Origin: Rhodoferax sp.
Lineage (GTDB): Bacteria; Pseudomonadota; Gammaproteobacteria; Burkholderiales; Burkholderiaceae_C
Assembly (NCBI GenBank): GCA_013791765.1
Contig: VMTC01000053.1
Span: forward strand, 1-51,721
Direction of reading: 5' to 3'
DNA length: 51,721 nt
The first letter of the stretch is position 1; the number at the start of each line of letters is the position of its first letter. Positions 25,706 through 36,214 of this stretch are shown here, in pieces. The notes under the pieces are model-generated. The model was not told the DNA's origin. It saw nothing but the letters and a program-made list of their open reading frames with translations, and ran no database searches. The translations under genes were made by a program, and so were the position numbers.

Positions 25706-26796
25706 CGCACCAACTCCTCGCAAGCCGCGACGATCTTCTGCGTAGCGTCAATCTTTTGAAGCTTTTTAGCCTCTAGCCCGCATGAAACAAGCGCAGTTCG
25801 CTCTACATTCAGTAGCATATCGGCCAACCATTCAGGACTCAACTCGGATTGGGCTTTGAGCCAGCCCGCGCCTTGATCGGCCAGAAAACGGGCATTCACA
25901 GTCTGGTGATCGTCCACGGCAGACGGGAACGGCACGAACAACGCTGCCGCACCAACTGCGGCGATCTCCGTCACGGTGCTGGCACCGGCGCGGCAGATCA
26001 CCAGGTCAGCCTCAGCCATGGCGCGCGCGGTGTCGTCAATGAACGGCGTCAGCTCGGCTTGCACGCCCGCTTGAGCGTAGTTGGCGCGCAGGGCCTCAAT
26101 TTGCTTGGCGCCGCTCTGGTGCGTCACTTGTGGGCGTTGCGCAAGTGGCAACAGCGCCAGCGCACGCGGCACGATCTCGTTCAAGGCCTTGGCGCCCAGG
26201 CTGCCGCCCAGCACCAGCAGTTTGAGCGGCCCGGTGCGATCGGCAAAGCGGGAGGTGGGATCGGGCACCTGCAGGAAGGCGGCGCGCAGCGGGTTGCCGA
26301 CCCAGATTGCGTTTGGCAGAACGTTGGGAAAAGCGCTGAACACGCGGGTGGCGAAGCGCGCCAGCAGCTTGTTGGCCATGCCGGCGACTGAATTTTGTTC
26401 ATGCAGGACCAAGGCCTTGCCCGCTAACACGCTCATCAGCCCGGCCGGCAGGGTGATGTAGCCGCCCAGGCCCAGCACCACGTCGGGCTGGACCCGGCGC
26501 AGCAGCGCCACGCTTTGCCAGCAGGCACGCGCCAGGCGCCAGGGCAAGCGCACCAGCGTGCCCAAGCCTTTGCCGCGCACCCCGGAGAAATTAATAGCCT
26601 CAAAGGCAAAGCCCTGCGCTGGCACCAACTGGCTTTCCATGCTGGGCTGAGTCGGCGTGCCGCTGCCACCGAGCCAGTGCACGCGCCAACCGCGCTCGCG
26701 CAGCGCTTGCGCCAGTGCCAGCCCCGGGAAGATATGGCCGCCGGTGCCACCGGCCATGATCAAAGCCACTCTTTGGTGTTTGTCATGGGCGGTCAT
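25702..26796 (-). CDS. murG: UDP-GlcNAc:lipid I N-acetylglucosaminyltransferase
   Basis: Peripheral membrane GT-B enzyme that converts lipid I to lipid II; 364 residues from the ATG at 26796, which overlaps the ftsW stop as ATGA. It has [46 protein letters not shown] and the donor site [16 protein letters not shown]. The C-terminal stretch [16 protein letters not shown] is encoded by a copy of the short repeat, in the same frame (GLEAK) as in the R2 and R3 frames, before the native-looking tail [14 protein letters not shown]. Confidence 0.96.
   Translation of the reverse strand: MTAHDKHQRVALIMAGGTGGHIFPGLALAQALRERGWRVHWLGGSGTPTQPSMESQLVPAQGFAFEAINFSGVRGKGLGTLVRLPWRLARACWQSVALLRRVQPDVVLGLGGYITLPAGLMSVLAGKALVLHEQNSVAGMANKLLARFATRVFSAFPNVLPNAIWVGNPLRAAFLQVPDPTSRFADRTGPLKLLVLGGSLGAKALNEIVPRALALLPLAQRPQVTHQSGAKQIEALRANYAQAGVQAELTPFIDDTARAMAEADLVICRAGASTVTEIAAVGAAALFVPFPSAVDDHQTVNARFLADQGAGWLKAQSELSPEWLADMLLNVERTALVSCGLEAKKLQKIDATQKIVAACEELVR
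25763..25802 (-). repeat. Short AGCNN-N18-GGGCTA repeat inside murG
   Basis: On the minus strand, AGCGA (25802-25798), 18 bases, GGGCTA (25779-25774), then GAGGCTAAAAAGCTTC. It encodes the GLEAKKLQ part of the MurG C-terminus. Confidence 0.65.
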
Positions 26797-28028
26797 ACGC
26801 GCCCTCCATGCATCAATTGCCGATTTTCGTGGTCCACGCGCAGCACCACAGCAAGCGCCACCAGATTGACCAGAATAGCCGAGCCGCCGTAGCTCATCAA
26901 GGGCAGGGTCAGGCCCTTGGTCGGCAGCGCACCCAGATTGACGCCGATGTTGATGAAGGCCTGAAACCCCACCCAGATGCCCACGCCCTGCGCCACCAGC
27001 CCGGCAAACACCCGGTCCAGCGCAATCGCCTGACGGCCAATGTGCATCATGCGCCGGGTCAACCACAAGAACAGGCCAATGACCAAGACGATGCCGACCA
27101 GACCAAACTCTTCGCCAATCACGGCCAGCAAAAAGTCGGTGTGGGCCTCAGGCAGCCAATGCAGCTTCTCCACGCTGCCGCCCAAGCCGACACCAAAAAT
27201 CTCTCCTCGACCCACCGCAATGAGGGAATGGGTCAGCTGGTAGCCCTTGGCCAGCACATTCTCTTCACTCCAGGGGTCCAGGTAGGCAAAAATGCGCGCG
27301 CGCCGGTAGTCGTTGAAGGCGATCATCATCATGAAGGCCCCCACCAGCACGGTGACAATCAAAAAGAACATGCGGGCATTGACGCCACCCAGAAACAAGA
27401 TACCCATCGCAATCACAGCGATCACCATGAACGCGCCCATGTCGGGTTCGGCCAGCAGCAGCACGCCCACCAGCGCCACCGCGACGCCCATGGGCGCCAC
27501 GGCGCGAAAGAAATGCTCCTTGACATCCATCTTGCGCACCATGTAGTCGGCCGCGTACAGCAGCACCGTGAACTTGGCCAGTTCGGACGGCTGAAAACTC
27601 AAGGGGCCGAGCGCAATCCAGCGCCGCGCGCCGTAGACCACTTTGCCGACATGCGGGATCAACACCAGGGCCAGCAGGAGCAGCGACAGCACAAAGAGCC
27701 AGCGCGCCGACTTCTCCCACAGGCGCATGGGCACCTGATAGGCCAGGAGCGCGGCGACAAAAGCCATCGCCATCCAGAGCGCGTGGCGCACCAGGAAATA
27801 GCTATGGGTGTAGCGGGCAAAGCGTGGGTTTTCCGGCATCGCAATCGAGGCGGAATAGACCATCACCAGGCCCCAGGCCAGCAGCGCCACCGTGACCCAA
27901 AGCAGGGTCTGGTCAAAGCCCAGTACCGGGGTCGGGGCCGCGGCGGTGGCGGCGCGGCGTGTGGCACCCAGACGCACCGGCAGCGCATCGCCCACGGGAC
28001 CGGCCAACGCATGCAACCACTTTTTCAT
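26793..28028 (-). CDS. ftsW: Lipid II polymerase FtsW (SEDS family)
   Basis: Septal SEDS glycosyltransferase working with FtsI; 411 residues from the ATG at 28028, which overlaps the murD stop as ATGA. About ten membrane helices are visible (first [23 protein letters not shown]). SEDS motifs include [14 protein letters not shown], the large periplasmic loop with [20 protein letters not shown] and the late [18 protein letters not shown]. Position between murD and murG is canonical. Confidence 0.96.
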   Translation of the reverse strand: MKKWLHALAGPVGDALPVRLGATRRAATAAAPTPVLGFDQTLLWVTVALLAWGLVMVYSASIAMPENPRFARYTHSYFLVRHALWMAMAFVAALLAYQVPMRLWEKSARWLFVLSLLLLALVLIPHVGKVVYGARRWIALGPLSFQPSELAKFTVLLYAADYMVRKMDVKEHFFRAVAPMGVAVALVGVLLLAEPDMGAFMVIAVIAMGILFLGGVNARMFFLIVTVLVGAFMMMIAFNDYRRARIFAYLDPWSEENVLAKGYQLTHSLIAVGRGEIFGVGLGGSVEKLHWLPEAHTDFLLAVIGEEFGLVGIVLVIGLFLWLTRRMMHIGRQAIALDRVFAGLVAQGVGIWVGFQAFINIGVNLGALPTKGLTLPLMSYGGSAILVNLVALAVVLRVDHENRQLMHGGRV

Positions 28029-29545
28029 GCTGCGCCGCCTTCCCACACCACACCCGCAGCGCTGGCGAGCTCAAACACGGCTTGCGCGAACATCCGGGCG
28101 CGGTGCTCGTAGTTGTCAAACATGTCAAAACTGGCGCAGGCTGGCGACAGCAGGACTGCATCACCCGCGTGCGCCTGGGCATTGGCCAGCGCGACCGCCT
28201 GCGCCATCGACTCGGCATCAAGCAGCGGCACAGGGCTGGCCTGCAGCGCCTCGCGCAGCAGCGGCGCGTCGCGCCCGATCAGCACCACGGCGCGGGCGTA
28301 GCGCGACACCGGATCGAGCAGCGGCGCGAAGTCCTGCCCCTTGCCCTCACCGCCCAGGATGACAATGAGCTTGCGCTCAGCCCCCAGGCCGCTGAGCGCC
28401 GCCACCGTCGCGCCCACGTTGGTGCCCTTGCTGTCGTCAAAAAACTCAACTTCGTTGAACAGGCCAATTGACTGCACCCGGTGCGGCTCACCGCGGTAGT
28501 CGCGCAGGCCATAGAGCATCGGGCCCAGCGCGCACCCGGCCGCTTGCGCCAGCGCCAGCGCGGCCAGCGCGTTGACCGCGTTGTGACGGCCGCGAATGCG
28601 CAGTGCGTCAGCGGGCATCAGGCGCTGCAGGTGCAGCTCGGGCGTTTCGCCCTTGCGCGTCTTGAGCGTCTCGTCGGCTTCGAGCGCACGCACCAGCCAC
28701 AGCATGCCGTTGACCTGCTCCAGGCCAAAGTCGCCGGGGCGCTGCGGCAAGTCAGCACCGAAGGTGATGTGGGCGCGTACCTGCGGGCGTTGCAGCTTTT
28801 GTCGCACCGGCTCGGGCAGCATCGCCATGACTTGCGGGTCTTCGCGGTTCAAAATCATCAGGCCGGTGGCACCAAAGATGCTCGCCTTGGCGCCCACGTA
28901 CGCCGCCATGCTGCCATGCCAGTCCAGATGGTCTTGCGTGATGTTGAGCACCGCTGCGGCGCTGGGCTCAAAGCCGCTCTGAAACTCCAACTGAAAGCTC
29001 GACAGCTCAAGCACCCAGACCTCGGGCAGCGTGCCTGCATCCAGATGGTGGATCAGCGTGTCAAGCAAGGTCGGGCCAATATTGCCCGCCAGCGCCACGG
29101 TCTTGCCAGCGCGCTCGACCAGTTGCCCGGTCAGGGCGGTCACGGTGGTTTTGCCGTTGGTGCCGGTGACGGCCAGCACTTGGGGCGCGTAATTTTGCGT
29201 TGCCTTCAACTCGACCAAGGCTTGAGAAAATAAGCTCAATTCGCCTGTAGCCCTTATGCCACTTGCGTTAGCAGCTTCTGTAACAGTAGCAACGTCTTGC
29301 GGCGAAAGACCTGGGCTCTTGAACACGGCCTGCACATCGGTGTCCAGCACCAACGCGGCATCGAAGGCCCCTTGGATGAACCGGGCCGCTGGCACATCGC
29401 GCTGCAACGCCGACAGCTGCGGCGGCGCGTCGCGCGTATCAGCCACCGTGACCCGCGCGCCACAGCGCGCGCACCAGCGCGCCATCGCCAGACCCGAGGC
29501 GCCCAGGCCCAGAATCAGCACGTGTTGGTCTTGCAGCGTGTTCAT
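28025..29545 (-). CDS. murD: UDP-N-acetylmuramoylalanine--D-glutamate ligase
   Basis: Adds D-glutamate to UDP-MurNAc-L-Ala; 506 residues from the ATG at 29545, two bases after the mraY stop. The frame is open well upstream inside mraY, but [18 protein letters not shown] is the family start. It has the ATP loop [32 protein letters not shown] and [15 protein letters not shown]. It is longer than E. coli MurD (438), partly in the central domain. The segment [14 protein letters not shown] is encoded by a short-repeat copy, at no cost in length compared with E. coli. Confidence 0.96.
   Translation of the reverse strand: MNTLQDQHVLILGLGASGLAMARWCARCGARVTVADTRDAPPQLSALQRDVPAARFIQGAFDAALVLDTDVQAVFKSPGLSPQDVATVTEAANASGIRATGELSLFSQALVELKATQNYAPQVLAVTGTNGKTTVTALTGQLVERAGKTVALAGNIGPTLLDTLIHHLDAGTLPEVWVLELSSFQLEFQSGFEPSAAAVLNITQDHLDWHGSMAAYVGAKASIFGATGLMILNREDPQVMAMLPEPVRQKLQRPQVRAHITFGADLPQRPGDFGLEQVNGMLWLVRALEADETLKTRKGETPELHLQRLMPADALRIRGRHNAVNALAALALAQAAGCALGPMLYGLRDYRGEPHRVQSIGLFNEVEFFDDSKGTNVGATVAALSGLGAERKLIVILGGEGKGQDFAPLLDPVSRYARAVVLIGRDAPLLREALQASPVPLLDAESMAQAVALANAQAHAGDAVLLSPACASFDMFDNYEHRARMFAQAVFELASAAGVVWEGGAA
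29238..29276 (-). repeat. Short AGCNN-N18-GGGCTA repeat inside murD
   Basis: On the minus strand, AGCTG (29276-29272), 18 bases ending ATAA, GGGCTA (29253-29248), then CAGGCGAATTGAGC. It is read in a different frame from the MurG copy (RATG rather than GLEA), so the repeat tolerates being coding in more than one frame. Confidence 0.65.
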
Positions 29546-29547
29546 GC

Positions 29548-30726
29548 TTACCTGAGTTTCAGGGTGGACAAGCCGACCAGACACAAGAGCATGGTGATGA
29601 TCCAGAAGCGCACCACCACCTGCGTTTCTTTCCAGCCGCTTTTCTCGAAGTGATGGTGCAAGGGTGCCATCTTGATCAGACGCCGGCCCTGTCCATAGCG
29701 CTTCTTGGTGAACTTGAACCAGCTCACCTGGAACATGACCGACATCGCCTCCACCACAAAAATGCCGCCCATGATGGCCAGCACAATCTCCTGGCGCACG
29801 ATCACCGCAACCGTGCCCAAGGCGGCGCCCAGCGCCAGTGCGCCGACGTCGCCCATGAACACCTGGGCCGGATGGGTGTTGAACCACAAGAACGCCAGAC
29901 CGGCTCCCGACATGGCGGCACAAAAGATCAGCAACTCGCCCGCGCCGGGAATGTGCGGGAAGAACAGGTACTTGGAGTAAACCGCGCTGCCCGCGACATA
30001 GGCAAAAATCCCCAGGCAAGCCCCCACCATCACCACCGGCATGATGGCCAGCCCATCCAGACCATCAGTCAGATTGACGGCGTTGCTGGAGCCGACAATC
30101 ACCAGATAGGTGAGGATCACAAAACCAAGCACACCCAGCGGATAGCTGACCGACTTGAAGAACGGCAGCAGCAACCCGGCCTTGGGCGGCAAGTCCAGAT
30201 CAAAGCCCGATTGCACCCAGTTCAGGAACAGCTCCAGCACGCGCATATTGGTGTTCTCTGAAATGCTGAACACCAGGTACAGGGCGGCCAGCAGGCCAAT
30301 CACTGATTGCCAGAGGTACTTCTCACGCGAGCGCATGCCCTCGGGGTCTTTGTTGACCACCTTGCGCCAGTCGTCGACCCAGCCGATCGCGCCAAAACCG
30401 AGCATGACGAGCAGCACGATCCAGACAAAGCGGTTGCTCAGGTCGGTCCACAGCAGGGTGGAGAGCGTGATGCTGAACAGGATCAGGACGCCACCCATGG
30501 TGGGCGTGCCGCTCTTGACATGGTGCGAGTCCATGCCGTAGCCGCGAATCGGCTGGCCAATCTTGAGCTCGCTCAAGCGGCGAATCACGTAGGGGCCTGC
30601 CGCCAGGCCCACCAACAAGGCGGTGAGCGCGGCCATGACGGCGCGCAGCGTCAGGTACTGAAACACCCGCAGAAAGCCAAATTCGGGCGACACGGTCTGC
30701 AACCACTGGGCCAGGCTAGGCAGCAT
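29548..30726 (-). CDS. mraY: Phospho-N-acetylmuramoyl-pentapeptide transferase
   Basis: Polytopic enzyme forming lipid I from UDP-MurNAc-pentapeptide and undecaprenyl phosphate; 392 residues. It has [17 protein letters not shown], the aspartate pair [22 protein letters not shown], and the C-terminal [19 protein letters not shown]. The start ATG lies inside the last codons of murF (11-base overlap), implying translational coupling. Confidence 0.97.
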   Translation of the reverse strand: MLPSLAQWLQTVSPEFGFLRVFQYLTLRAVMAALTALLVGLAAGPYVIRRLSELKIGQPIRGYGMDSHHVKSGTPTMGGVLILFSITLSTLLWTDLSNRFVWIVLLVMLGFGAIGWVDDWRKVVNKDPEGMRSREKYLWQSVIGLLAALYLVFSISENTNMRVLELFLNWVQSGFDLDLPPKAGLLLPFFKSVSYPLGVLGFVILTYLVIVGSSNAVNLTDGLDGLAIMPVVMVGACLGIFAYVAGSAVYSKYLFFPHIPGAGELLIFCAAMSGAGLAFLWFNTHPAQVFMGDVGALALGAALGTVAVIVRQEIVLAIMGGIFVVEAMSVMFQVSWFKFTKKRYGQGRRLIKMAPLHHHFEKSGWKETQVVVRFWIITMLLCLVGLSTLKLR

Positions 30727-32158
30727 GGTCGGCCTCCTGGGTGGCTTGGGTTTGATTCACGATGGTCTCAACCACGCGTTCCATCTGCATGAAGCGCGAG
30801 CCCTTGACCAGCACACTGCCGACCATCGGCAGCTCGGCCAGCACGGCGGCTTGCAGCGCTGCCATGTCTGCAAAATGACGGCCGGAGCCGTAACTCGCCG
30901 CTGTTGCCTTGGACAACCCACCCAGCGTGAACAAGGATTCGATGCCAAGCGCGAGCGCGTGCTCACCCGCTTGGGCGTGAAACTGTGGCCCCTGGTCGCC
31001 CACTTCACCCATGTCGCCCAGCACCAGCAGGCGTGGTCCGGGCAAAGTGGCGAGCACGTCGATGGCCGCCTGGACTGAGTCGGGGTTGGCGTTGTAGCTG
31101 TCATCGACCAGCGTGATCTGACGCCCGCCAATCTGAACCAACAGGGCGCGCGAGCGGCCCTTGACCGGCTCAAAGGCAGACAGACCAAGCGCAATTTGCT
31201 TTAAAGGGACGCCCACCGCCAAGCTACACGCCAGCGCCGCCAATGAGTTCTTGACGTTGTGCAGGCCGGCAATCGGCAAGCTGTACTGCAGGGGACCAGA
31301 CGGCGTGCTGACCGCCACCTGCCAGCAAGCACCGAGCCAGTCGGCCTGCAGGCAACGCACTTCCAGCGCCGTAGCGCCAAGGTCGACCCCGCCAAAGCGC
31401 AGCGTGGCACGCGCGCCGGACTTTGCCGCCCACAACGGGCTGTACAAGTCATCCCCCGGGAACACCGCCACACCATTTGCTGGCAAGGCGTCAATGACGC
31501 AGCCGTTTTCTTGCGCGACCCGCTCCACCGTGGCCATGAATTCAAGGTGCTCGCGCTGCGCGTTGTTGACCAGCGCCACGGTGGGTTGGGCGATGGCGGC
31601 GAGCAGCGCAATTTCACCGGGATGGTTCATGCCGAGCTCGACCACCGCGACCTCGTGCTGGCGACGCAGACGCAAGAGGGTGAGCGGCACGCCGATGTCG
31701 TTGTTCAGGTTGCCTTGCGTGGCTAGAAAAGCCTGCGGCTTCCAGGCGCGCAGGATGGCGGCAATCATCTGCGTCACCGTGGTCTTTCCGTTGCTGCCGG
31801 TGACCGCTATCAAGGGCAGGGTGAACTGGGCGCGCCATTGAGTGGCCAGTTGCGCCAGCGCCAGTTTGGTGTCTGGCACCAGCAGAGCGGGCAGGCCCAG
31901 CGCGCGCAATTGGACCTCTATGTCGCTGCCTTCGCTGGCCTGGCAAATAGCTGCCACTGCGCCTTGTGCCTTGGCCTGCGCCAGAAAATCATGGGCATCA
32001 AAATGTTCGCCGCGCAAGGCCACGAACAGGTCGCCTGGTGCCAGGGTCCGGGTGTCGGTGTGCACGCGCTCGATCAAAACGTCGGCGCCGTCGGTCCCGG
32101 TCACACTGACCAGGCGTGCGTTGCCAAGCCAAGCGGCGGCCTGCTGCAAAGTCATCAT
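30716..32158 (-). CDS. murF: UDP-N-acetylmuramoyl-tripeptide--D-alanyl-D-alanine ligase
   Basis: Adds D-Ala-D-Ala to complete the UDP-MurNAc-pentapeptide; 480 residues. It has [19 protein letters not shown], the ATP loop [34 protein letters not shown] and [15 protein letters not shown]. Two ATGs stand in tandem; the first overlaps the stop of the R3-spanning frame (ATGA). murF normally starts at or over the murE stop, but here 733 bp of repeat element lie between. Confidence 0.97.
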   Translation of the reverse strand: MMTLQQAAAWLGNARLVSVTGTDGADVLIERVHTDTRTLAPGDLFVALRGEHFDAHDFLAQAKAQGAVAAICQASEGSDIEVQLRALGLPALLVPDTKLALAQLATQWRAQFTLPLIAVTGSNGKTTVTQMIAAILRAWKPQAFLATQGNLNNDIGVPLTLLRLRRQHEVAVVELGMNHPGEIALLAAIAQPTVALVNNAQREHLEFMATVERVAQENGCVIDALPANGVAVFPGDDLYSPLWAAKSGARATLRFGGVDLGATALEVRCLQADWLGACWQVAVSTPSGPLQYSLPIAGLHNVKNSLAALACSLAVGVPLKQIALGLSAFEPVKGRSRALLVQIGGRQITLVDDSYNANPDSVQAAIDVLATLPGPRLLVLGDMGEVGDQGPQFHAQAGEHALALGIESLFTLGGLSKATAASYGSGRHFADMAALQAAVLAELPMVGSVLVKGSRFMQMERVVETIVNQTQATQEADHAA

Positions 32159-32895
32159 CGTGTGAGCTCCCGGCTGGCTTTGGCGAACTGCACGTTTTCA
32201 GCCATTTTTTGAAGATTTTTGGCCTCTAACCCATGTGTTATATGCATAGTTTGCTCTTGTTTTTGCAGTTCTTTCTGGATACAGGAGAATGCATCGCTTG
32301 GATTGCCACGTCGGCTATCTGCAGCGTTCTTGTTTCTTATGCGTTGTATCCCCCCCCTCACCCCCACCCTCTCCACCCCCGCCGGGGCGGAAAGGGAGCT
32401 AACAGCCACATTTGGCCGTGTCTTTGAAGGTGGGAAAAAGGCGCGCAGGGGCGCGTTGCCATCAAACAGAATGGGGAGCTGATTGAGGCGTCTTTCACTT
32501 GGCTGCAGGCCGCTTGAGGCGACTTGGCGTTGCCGCAGCGTTTGATCTGCAAAACCGCCTTGTGGGTGGTTGGCCGGAAAATCCAGGGCAGGCCAACCGA
32601 TGCGAGACCAAACTTGGCTACAGCGACTGGTCGCTGGGTTACCGCCACTTCGAGGCCAGCGCCAAGTAGCGCGCAGATTTCCCACCTTTAAAGACGCGGC
32701 CAAATGAAGCCCCCCTCTTTCGCCCGGCGGGGCGAGAGAGGGGTTGGGGGTGTGAGTGGGGAAAAAATGGCAAGAAACAAGTCCTGACGAGGCAACGGTG
32801 ACGCCTTCAAAGACCCCATCAATTCCGGCAAGCAACGGCTCAACCAAGGGCAAGGCCAACCAATCCGGACCTAAGCAATCCATCATCGCGCTCAT
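32155..32895 (-). CDS. Element-spanning open reading frame between murE and murF (R3 frame)
   Basis: A 246-codon frame fills the murE-murF gap. Its ATG overlaps the murE stop (ATGA at 32892-32895) and its TGA overlaps the first murF ATG (ATGA at 32155-32158). It aligns with the R2 and R4 frames over most of its length ([60 protein letters not shown]) and ends with GLEAKNLQKM then SRELTR. Compared with R4 it has lost one base and then two bases in the right arm, changing about a dozen residues ([13 protein letters not shown]) but restoring the frame. Whether a stable protein is made is unknown. Confidence 0.35.
   Translation of the reverse strand: MSAMMDCLGPDWLALPLVEPLLAGIDGVFEGVTVASSGLVSCHFFPTHTPNPSLAPPGERGGLHLAASLKVGNLRATWRWPRSGGNPATSRCSQVWSRIGWPALDFPANHPQGGFADQTLRQRQVASSGLQPSERRLNQLPILFDGNAPLRAFFPPSKTRPNVAVSSLSAPAGVERVGVRGGIQRIRNKNAADSRRGNPSDAFSCIQKELQKQEQTMHITHGLEAKNLQKMAENVQFAKASRELTR
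32222..32255 (-). repeat. Short AGCNN-N18-GGGCTA repeat between R3 and murF
   Basis: On the minus strand, AGCAA (32255-32251), 18 bases, GGGTTA (32232-32227), then GAGGCCAAAAATCTTC. One base differs from the consensus core. Position relative to the R element equals that of the R2 copy. Confidence 0.6.
32306..32790 (-). repeat. Element R3: intergenic repeat between murE and murF
   Basis: Third copy of the R element, in the sense of the mur genes, in the 733-bp gap between murF and murE. The arms lie at about 32349-32397 and 32708-32763. The interior is the same length as R4. Direct repeats flank the insert: GCTCCCGGCT at 32166-32175 and 32902-32911, and CATCATCG at 32153-32160 and 32881-32888, i.e. 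the murE-end / murF-start junction sequence is present on both sides. Confidence 0.85.
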
Positions 32896-34481
32896 GCCCG
32901 CGCTCCCGGCTCGGCGGTAGCCCCAGCGTCAGGCGCAACCCACTGACCCAAGGCCAGCCGCACCTGCTGCGCATCCGAGAACGGCAGACGTCGGCCCGCC
33001 ACTTCCTGATACTCCTCATGGCCCTTGCCCGCTATCAGCAACACATCCTCCGGCGCGGCCTGCGCGAAGGCCTGCGCAATCGCCAGCGCCCGATCCGGCT
33101 CGACGGTGAGCGCCGGGTGGCCGGCCAGGCCCAGCAATATCTGGCTGATGATGACATCGGGCTTTTCGCTGCGCGGGTTGTCGCTGGTCACCACGACGCA
33201 GTCGGCATGGCGGGCGGCGATCGCACCCATCAGGGGCCGCTTGGCCGTGTCGCGGTCACCGCCACAGCCAAAAACGCACCACAGCCGGCCACCACGCTGA
33301 TCCGCCAAGGGGCGCAGCGCCAGCAGGGCCTTGGCCAGCGCGTCGGGCGTGTGGGAATAGTCCACAGCGGCCAAGGGCTGGCCCGGGGTGCCCCAACATT
33401 CCATGCGGCCGGGCACCGGGCTCAGGTCAGCGCAGGCCGCAACGGCGGCCCCCAAAGGCACACCCAGGCCACGCATGGCGGCGATCACACCCAACAGGTT
33501 GGCAACGTTGTAGCTCCCGATCAGCCGGGTCTGCAGCACATGGCGCTCGCCCACCTCGCCGGCGTCGTTCGCGCCCTCAGGCTCGCGCTCCAGCAGCGCA
33601 AAGCGCAAACCCTGTGCGCCATGGACGATGTCGCAGGCCTGCAAGCGGGCGGCGGTGAGGCAGGACACGGTCCAGACATCAAGCGCTTGGTCGCGCAGCG
33701 CGCCGGCCAATTGGGCGCCCTGTTCGTCGTCGATATTGATGACGCCAGACTGCAAGCCCGGCCACTGGAACAGGCGCGCCTTGGCCTGCCAGTAGTCAGC
33801 CATGGTGCCGTGGTAGTCCAGGTGGTCCTGCGTGAAATTGGTGAAAATCGCGGTGCGAATGCGGGTGCCGCTCAGGCGTTGCTCGTCCAGGCCGATGGAC
33901 GACGCCTCCAGCGCACAGGCCTTCAGGCCACGGCCCACAAAGCGGCGCAAGGCTTGCTGCAGTTGCACCGGGTCCGGCGTGGTCAGACCGGTCGCCACCA
34001 TGGCGGCCAGGGGATCGGCGTCGAGCGGGGCGCCGGTCAGCGGCGGCGTGCCAATGCCCAAAGTGCCCACCAGAGCGCAAGGGATGGGCGCCGCCAGTTT
34101 CAAATTTGACAGCGCTTGTGCCAGCCACCAGGCCGTTGATGTCTTGCCATTGGTGCCGGTCACGGCCAGCACATCGAGTTGGCGCGAGGGGTGGTCGAAA
34201 TACGCAGCGGCAATCGGGCCGCTGGCGGCCTTGAGACCGGGGTAAGTCGCGACCAGCTCACTGCTGAACGCATAAGGCTCGGCGCCAGCGCGCTCGACCA
34301 GACAGGCTCGTGCGCCGCTGTCCAAGGCTTGTGCGACAAACTGCCGCGCATCCGCAGCAGCACCTGGCCAGGCGATGAAGCCGTCGCCGGGCTGCAGCTT
34401 GCGGCTGTCGGTTTGCAGCGTGCCGGTGACGTGCTTGCGCAGCCAGTCGGCAGCGTCTTGCGGGCTTTGCAGTTCAGGCAT
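32892..34481 (-). CDS. murE: UDP-MurNAc-L-Ala-D-Glu--2,6-diaminopimelate ligase
   Basis: Adds meso-diaminopimelate to the stem peptide; 529 residues from the ATG at 34481, which shares one base with the ftsI stop (TGATG); a TTG one codon earlier is less likely. It has the ATP loop [43 protein letters not shown] and the diaminopimelate-specificity motif SDNPR, so this is the meso-A2pm form. The C-terminus ends EPGARA with the stop overlapping the R3 frame. Confidence 0.97.
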   Translation of the reverse strand: MPELQSPQDAADWLRKHVTGTLQTDSRKLQPGDGFIAWPGAAADARQFVAQALDSGARACLVERAGAEPYAFSSELVATYPGLKAASGPIAAAYFDHPSRQLDVLAVTGTNGKTSTAWWLAQALSNLKLAAPIPCALVGTLGIGTPPLTGAPLDADPLAAMVATGLTTPDPVQLQQALRRFVGRGLKACALEASSIGLDEQRLSGTRIRTAIFTNFTQDHLDYHGTMADYWQAKARLFQWPGLQSGVINIDDEQGAQLAGALRDQALDVWTVSCLTAARLQACDIVHGAQGLRFALLEREPEGANDAGEVGERHVLQTRLIGSYNVANLLGVIAAMRGLGVPLGAAVAACADLSPVPGRMECWGTPGQPLAAVDYSHTPDALAKALLALRPLADQRGGRLWCVFGCGGDRDTAKRPLMGAIAARHADCVVVTSDNPRSEKPDVIISQILLGLAGHPALTVEPDRALAIAQAFAQAAPEDVLLIAGKGHEEYQEVAGRRLPFSDAQQVRLALGQWVAPDAGATAEPGARA

Positions 34482-36214
34482 CAAAAACTCTCCTCTTCGG
34501 CCTGCGCCACGATCTGCGGGATGACCGACACGTCGGGTTGAATGCCCAGCATTTTCAGCGTCTGCTGCACGGTCTCACTAAAAACAGGTGCCGCGACCTC
34601 CCCACCAAAATACTTGCCGTCGCCCGGCTCATCAATCATGACCGCCACCACAATGCGCGGTTGCTCGATCGGCGCAAGGCCAACAAAGAACCCGCGGTAT
34701 TTTTTATCCGCATAACCTCGGCCCTCTTGCTTGTGGGCGGTCCCGGTCTTGCCGCCGACCGAATAGCCCATGGTCTGCGCCTTGGGTGCCGTCCCGCCTG
34801 GGCCGGTGGCCATGTGCAGCATATTGCGCACCGCGCGGGCGTGGCGGGCATCGATGACCTGCACCCCCGCAGCGCGCCCGCTGGACTTGAGCATGGTCAC
34901 AGGCACCAGTTCACCATCGCGCCCAAACACGCTGTAGGCATGGGCCAACTGGAACAGGCTGCTCGACAGGCCATAGCCATAACTCATGGTGGCCTGCTCA
35001 ATCGGGCGCCAGGTTTTGTAAGCCCGCAGGCGGCCACTGACAGCGCCGGGAAACGGCACGCTCGGCTTCTGCCCAAAACCGACCTGGTTGTACATCGACC
35101 ACATTTCGCGCGGTTGCATCTGCATGGCCAGCTTGACGGTGCCCACATTGCTGGATTTCTGGATCACCTCGCTGACGGTTAGCACGCCGTGCGGATGCGA
35201 ATCGCTGATGGTGGACCGACCGATGGAGATCCGCCCGGGCGCCGTCTGAATCGGCGTGGTGGGCTTCACCAGGCCCTTTTCCAGCGCCAGCGCGATCACG
35301 AACGGCTTCATGGTGGAGCCGGGCTCAAAGGTATCAGTGAGCGCGCGGTTGCGCAACTGGGCGCCACTGAGATTGCGTCGTTTGGCGGGCGAGTAGCTGG
35401 GGTAATTGGCCAGCGCCAGCACTTCACCACTCACCACGTCCAGCACCACCACGCTACCCGCCTTGGCCTTGTGCAGCAACACGGCATCACGCAGCTTCTG
35501 GTAGGCAAAAAACTGGATTTTGCTGTCAATGCTGAGCTGCAGATCACGTCCGTCCACGGGCTCAATCTGCTCCCCCACCGCCTCCACGACCTGGCCCAAG
35601 CGATTCTTGATGACGCGGCGTGAGCCGGCACGACCGGCCAGGTCTTTGTTGAAAGCCAGCTCGATGCCCTCCTGGCCCTTGTCTTCCACGTTGGTGAAGC
35701 CCACCACATGCGCGCTGGCCTCGCCTTCGGGGTACTGGCGCTTGTATTCCTTGCGCTGGTAAATGCCTTTGAGCTGCAGCGCCGTGATCTGCTTGGCCAC
35801 GCTGTCGTCGACCTGGCGCTTGAGCCAGACAAAAGTCTTGTCTTCATCCGCGAGGCGCTTGTCGAGCTCGGTCATGGGCATTTCCAGCAGTTTGGCCAAC
35901 TGCCGCAAGCGCGCCGGGTCGCGTTCCACGTCTTCGGGAATGGCCCAGATGCTGGGGGCCGCAATGCTGGACGCCAGGATCAGGCCATTGCGGTCCAGAA
36001 TGCGTCCGCGATTGGCCGGCATGGCCAGCGTGCGACCAAAACGCACCTGACCCTGCTTCAGGAAAAAGTCGTTGGCCACTACCTGGATATAGGCCGCGCG
36101 GGCGATCAGGCCGACCGATCCCAGCGCAATGGCAGCCACAATGAATTTGCTGCGCCACAACGGCGTGCGGCTCGCCAGCAAGGGGCTTGAGGTGTAGGCG
36201 ATGCTGCGGCTCAT
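34481..36214 (-). CDS. ftsI: Septal transpeptidase FtsI (PBP3)
   Basis: Class B penicillin-binding protein cross-linking septal peptidoglycan with FtsW; 577 residues. One N-terminal helix (KFIVAAIALGSVGLIARAAY) and a pedestal domain starting at RGRILDRNG precede the transpeptidase domain. The active serine is Ser300 in GSTMKPF, the second motif is SSN in IQKSSNVGTVK and the third KTG in GGKTGTAHK. The start overlaps the ftsL stop (ATGA at 36211-36214). Confidence 0.97.
   Translation of the reverse strand: MSRSIAYTSSPLLASRTPLWRSKFIVAAIALGSVGLIARAAYIQVVANDFFLKQGQVRFGRTLAMPANRGRILDRNGLILASSIAAPSIWAIPEDVERDPARLRQLAKLLEMPMTELDKRLADEDKTFVWLKRQVDDSVAKQITALQLKGIYQRKEYKRQYPEGEASAHVVGFTNVEDKGQEGIELAFNKDLAGRAGSRRVIKNRLGQVVEAVGEQIEPVDGRDLQLSIDSKIQFFAYQKLRDAVLLHKAKAGSVVVLDVVSGEVLALANYPSYSPAKRRNLSGAQLRNRALTDTFEPGSTMKPFVIALALEKGLVKPTTPIQTAPGRISIGRSTISDSHPHGVLTVSEVIQKSSNVGTVKLAMQMQPREMWSMYNQVGFGQKPSVPFPGAVSGRLRAYKTWRPIEQATMSYGYGLSSSLFQLAHAYSVFGRDGELVPVTMLKSSGRAAGVQVIDARHARAVRNMLHMATGPGGTAPKAQTMGYSVGGKTGTAHKQEGRGYADKKYRGFFVGLAPIEQPRIVVAVMIDEPGDGKYFGGEVAAPVFSETVQQTLKMLGIQPDVSVIPQIVAQAEEESF

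Noticed and set aside
26808-28112. Long antisense frame opposite ftsW
   Set aside because: Same reason; the composition is His/Gln/Arg-dominated, and ftsW on the other strand has all SEDS motifs and ATGA overlaps on both sides.
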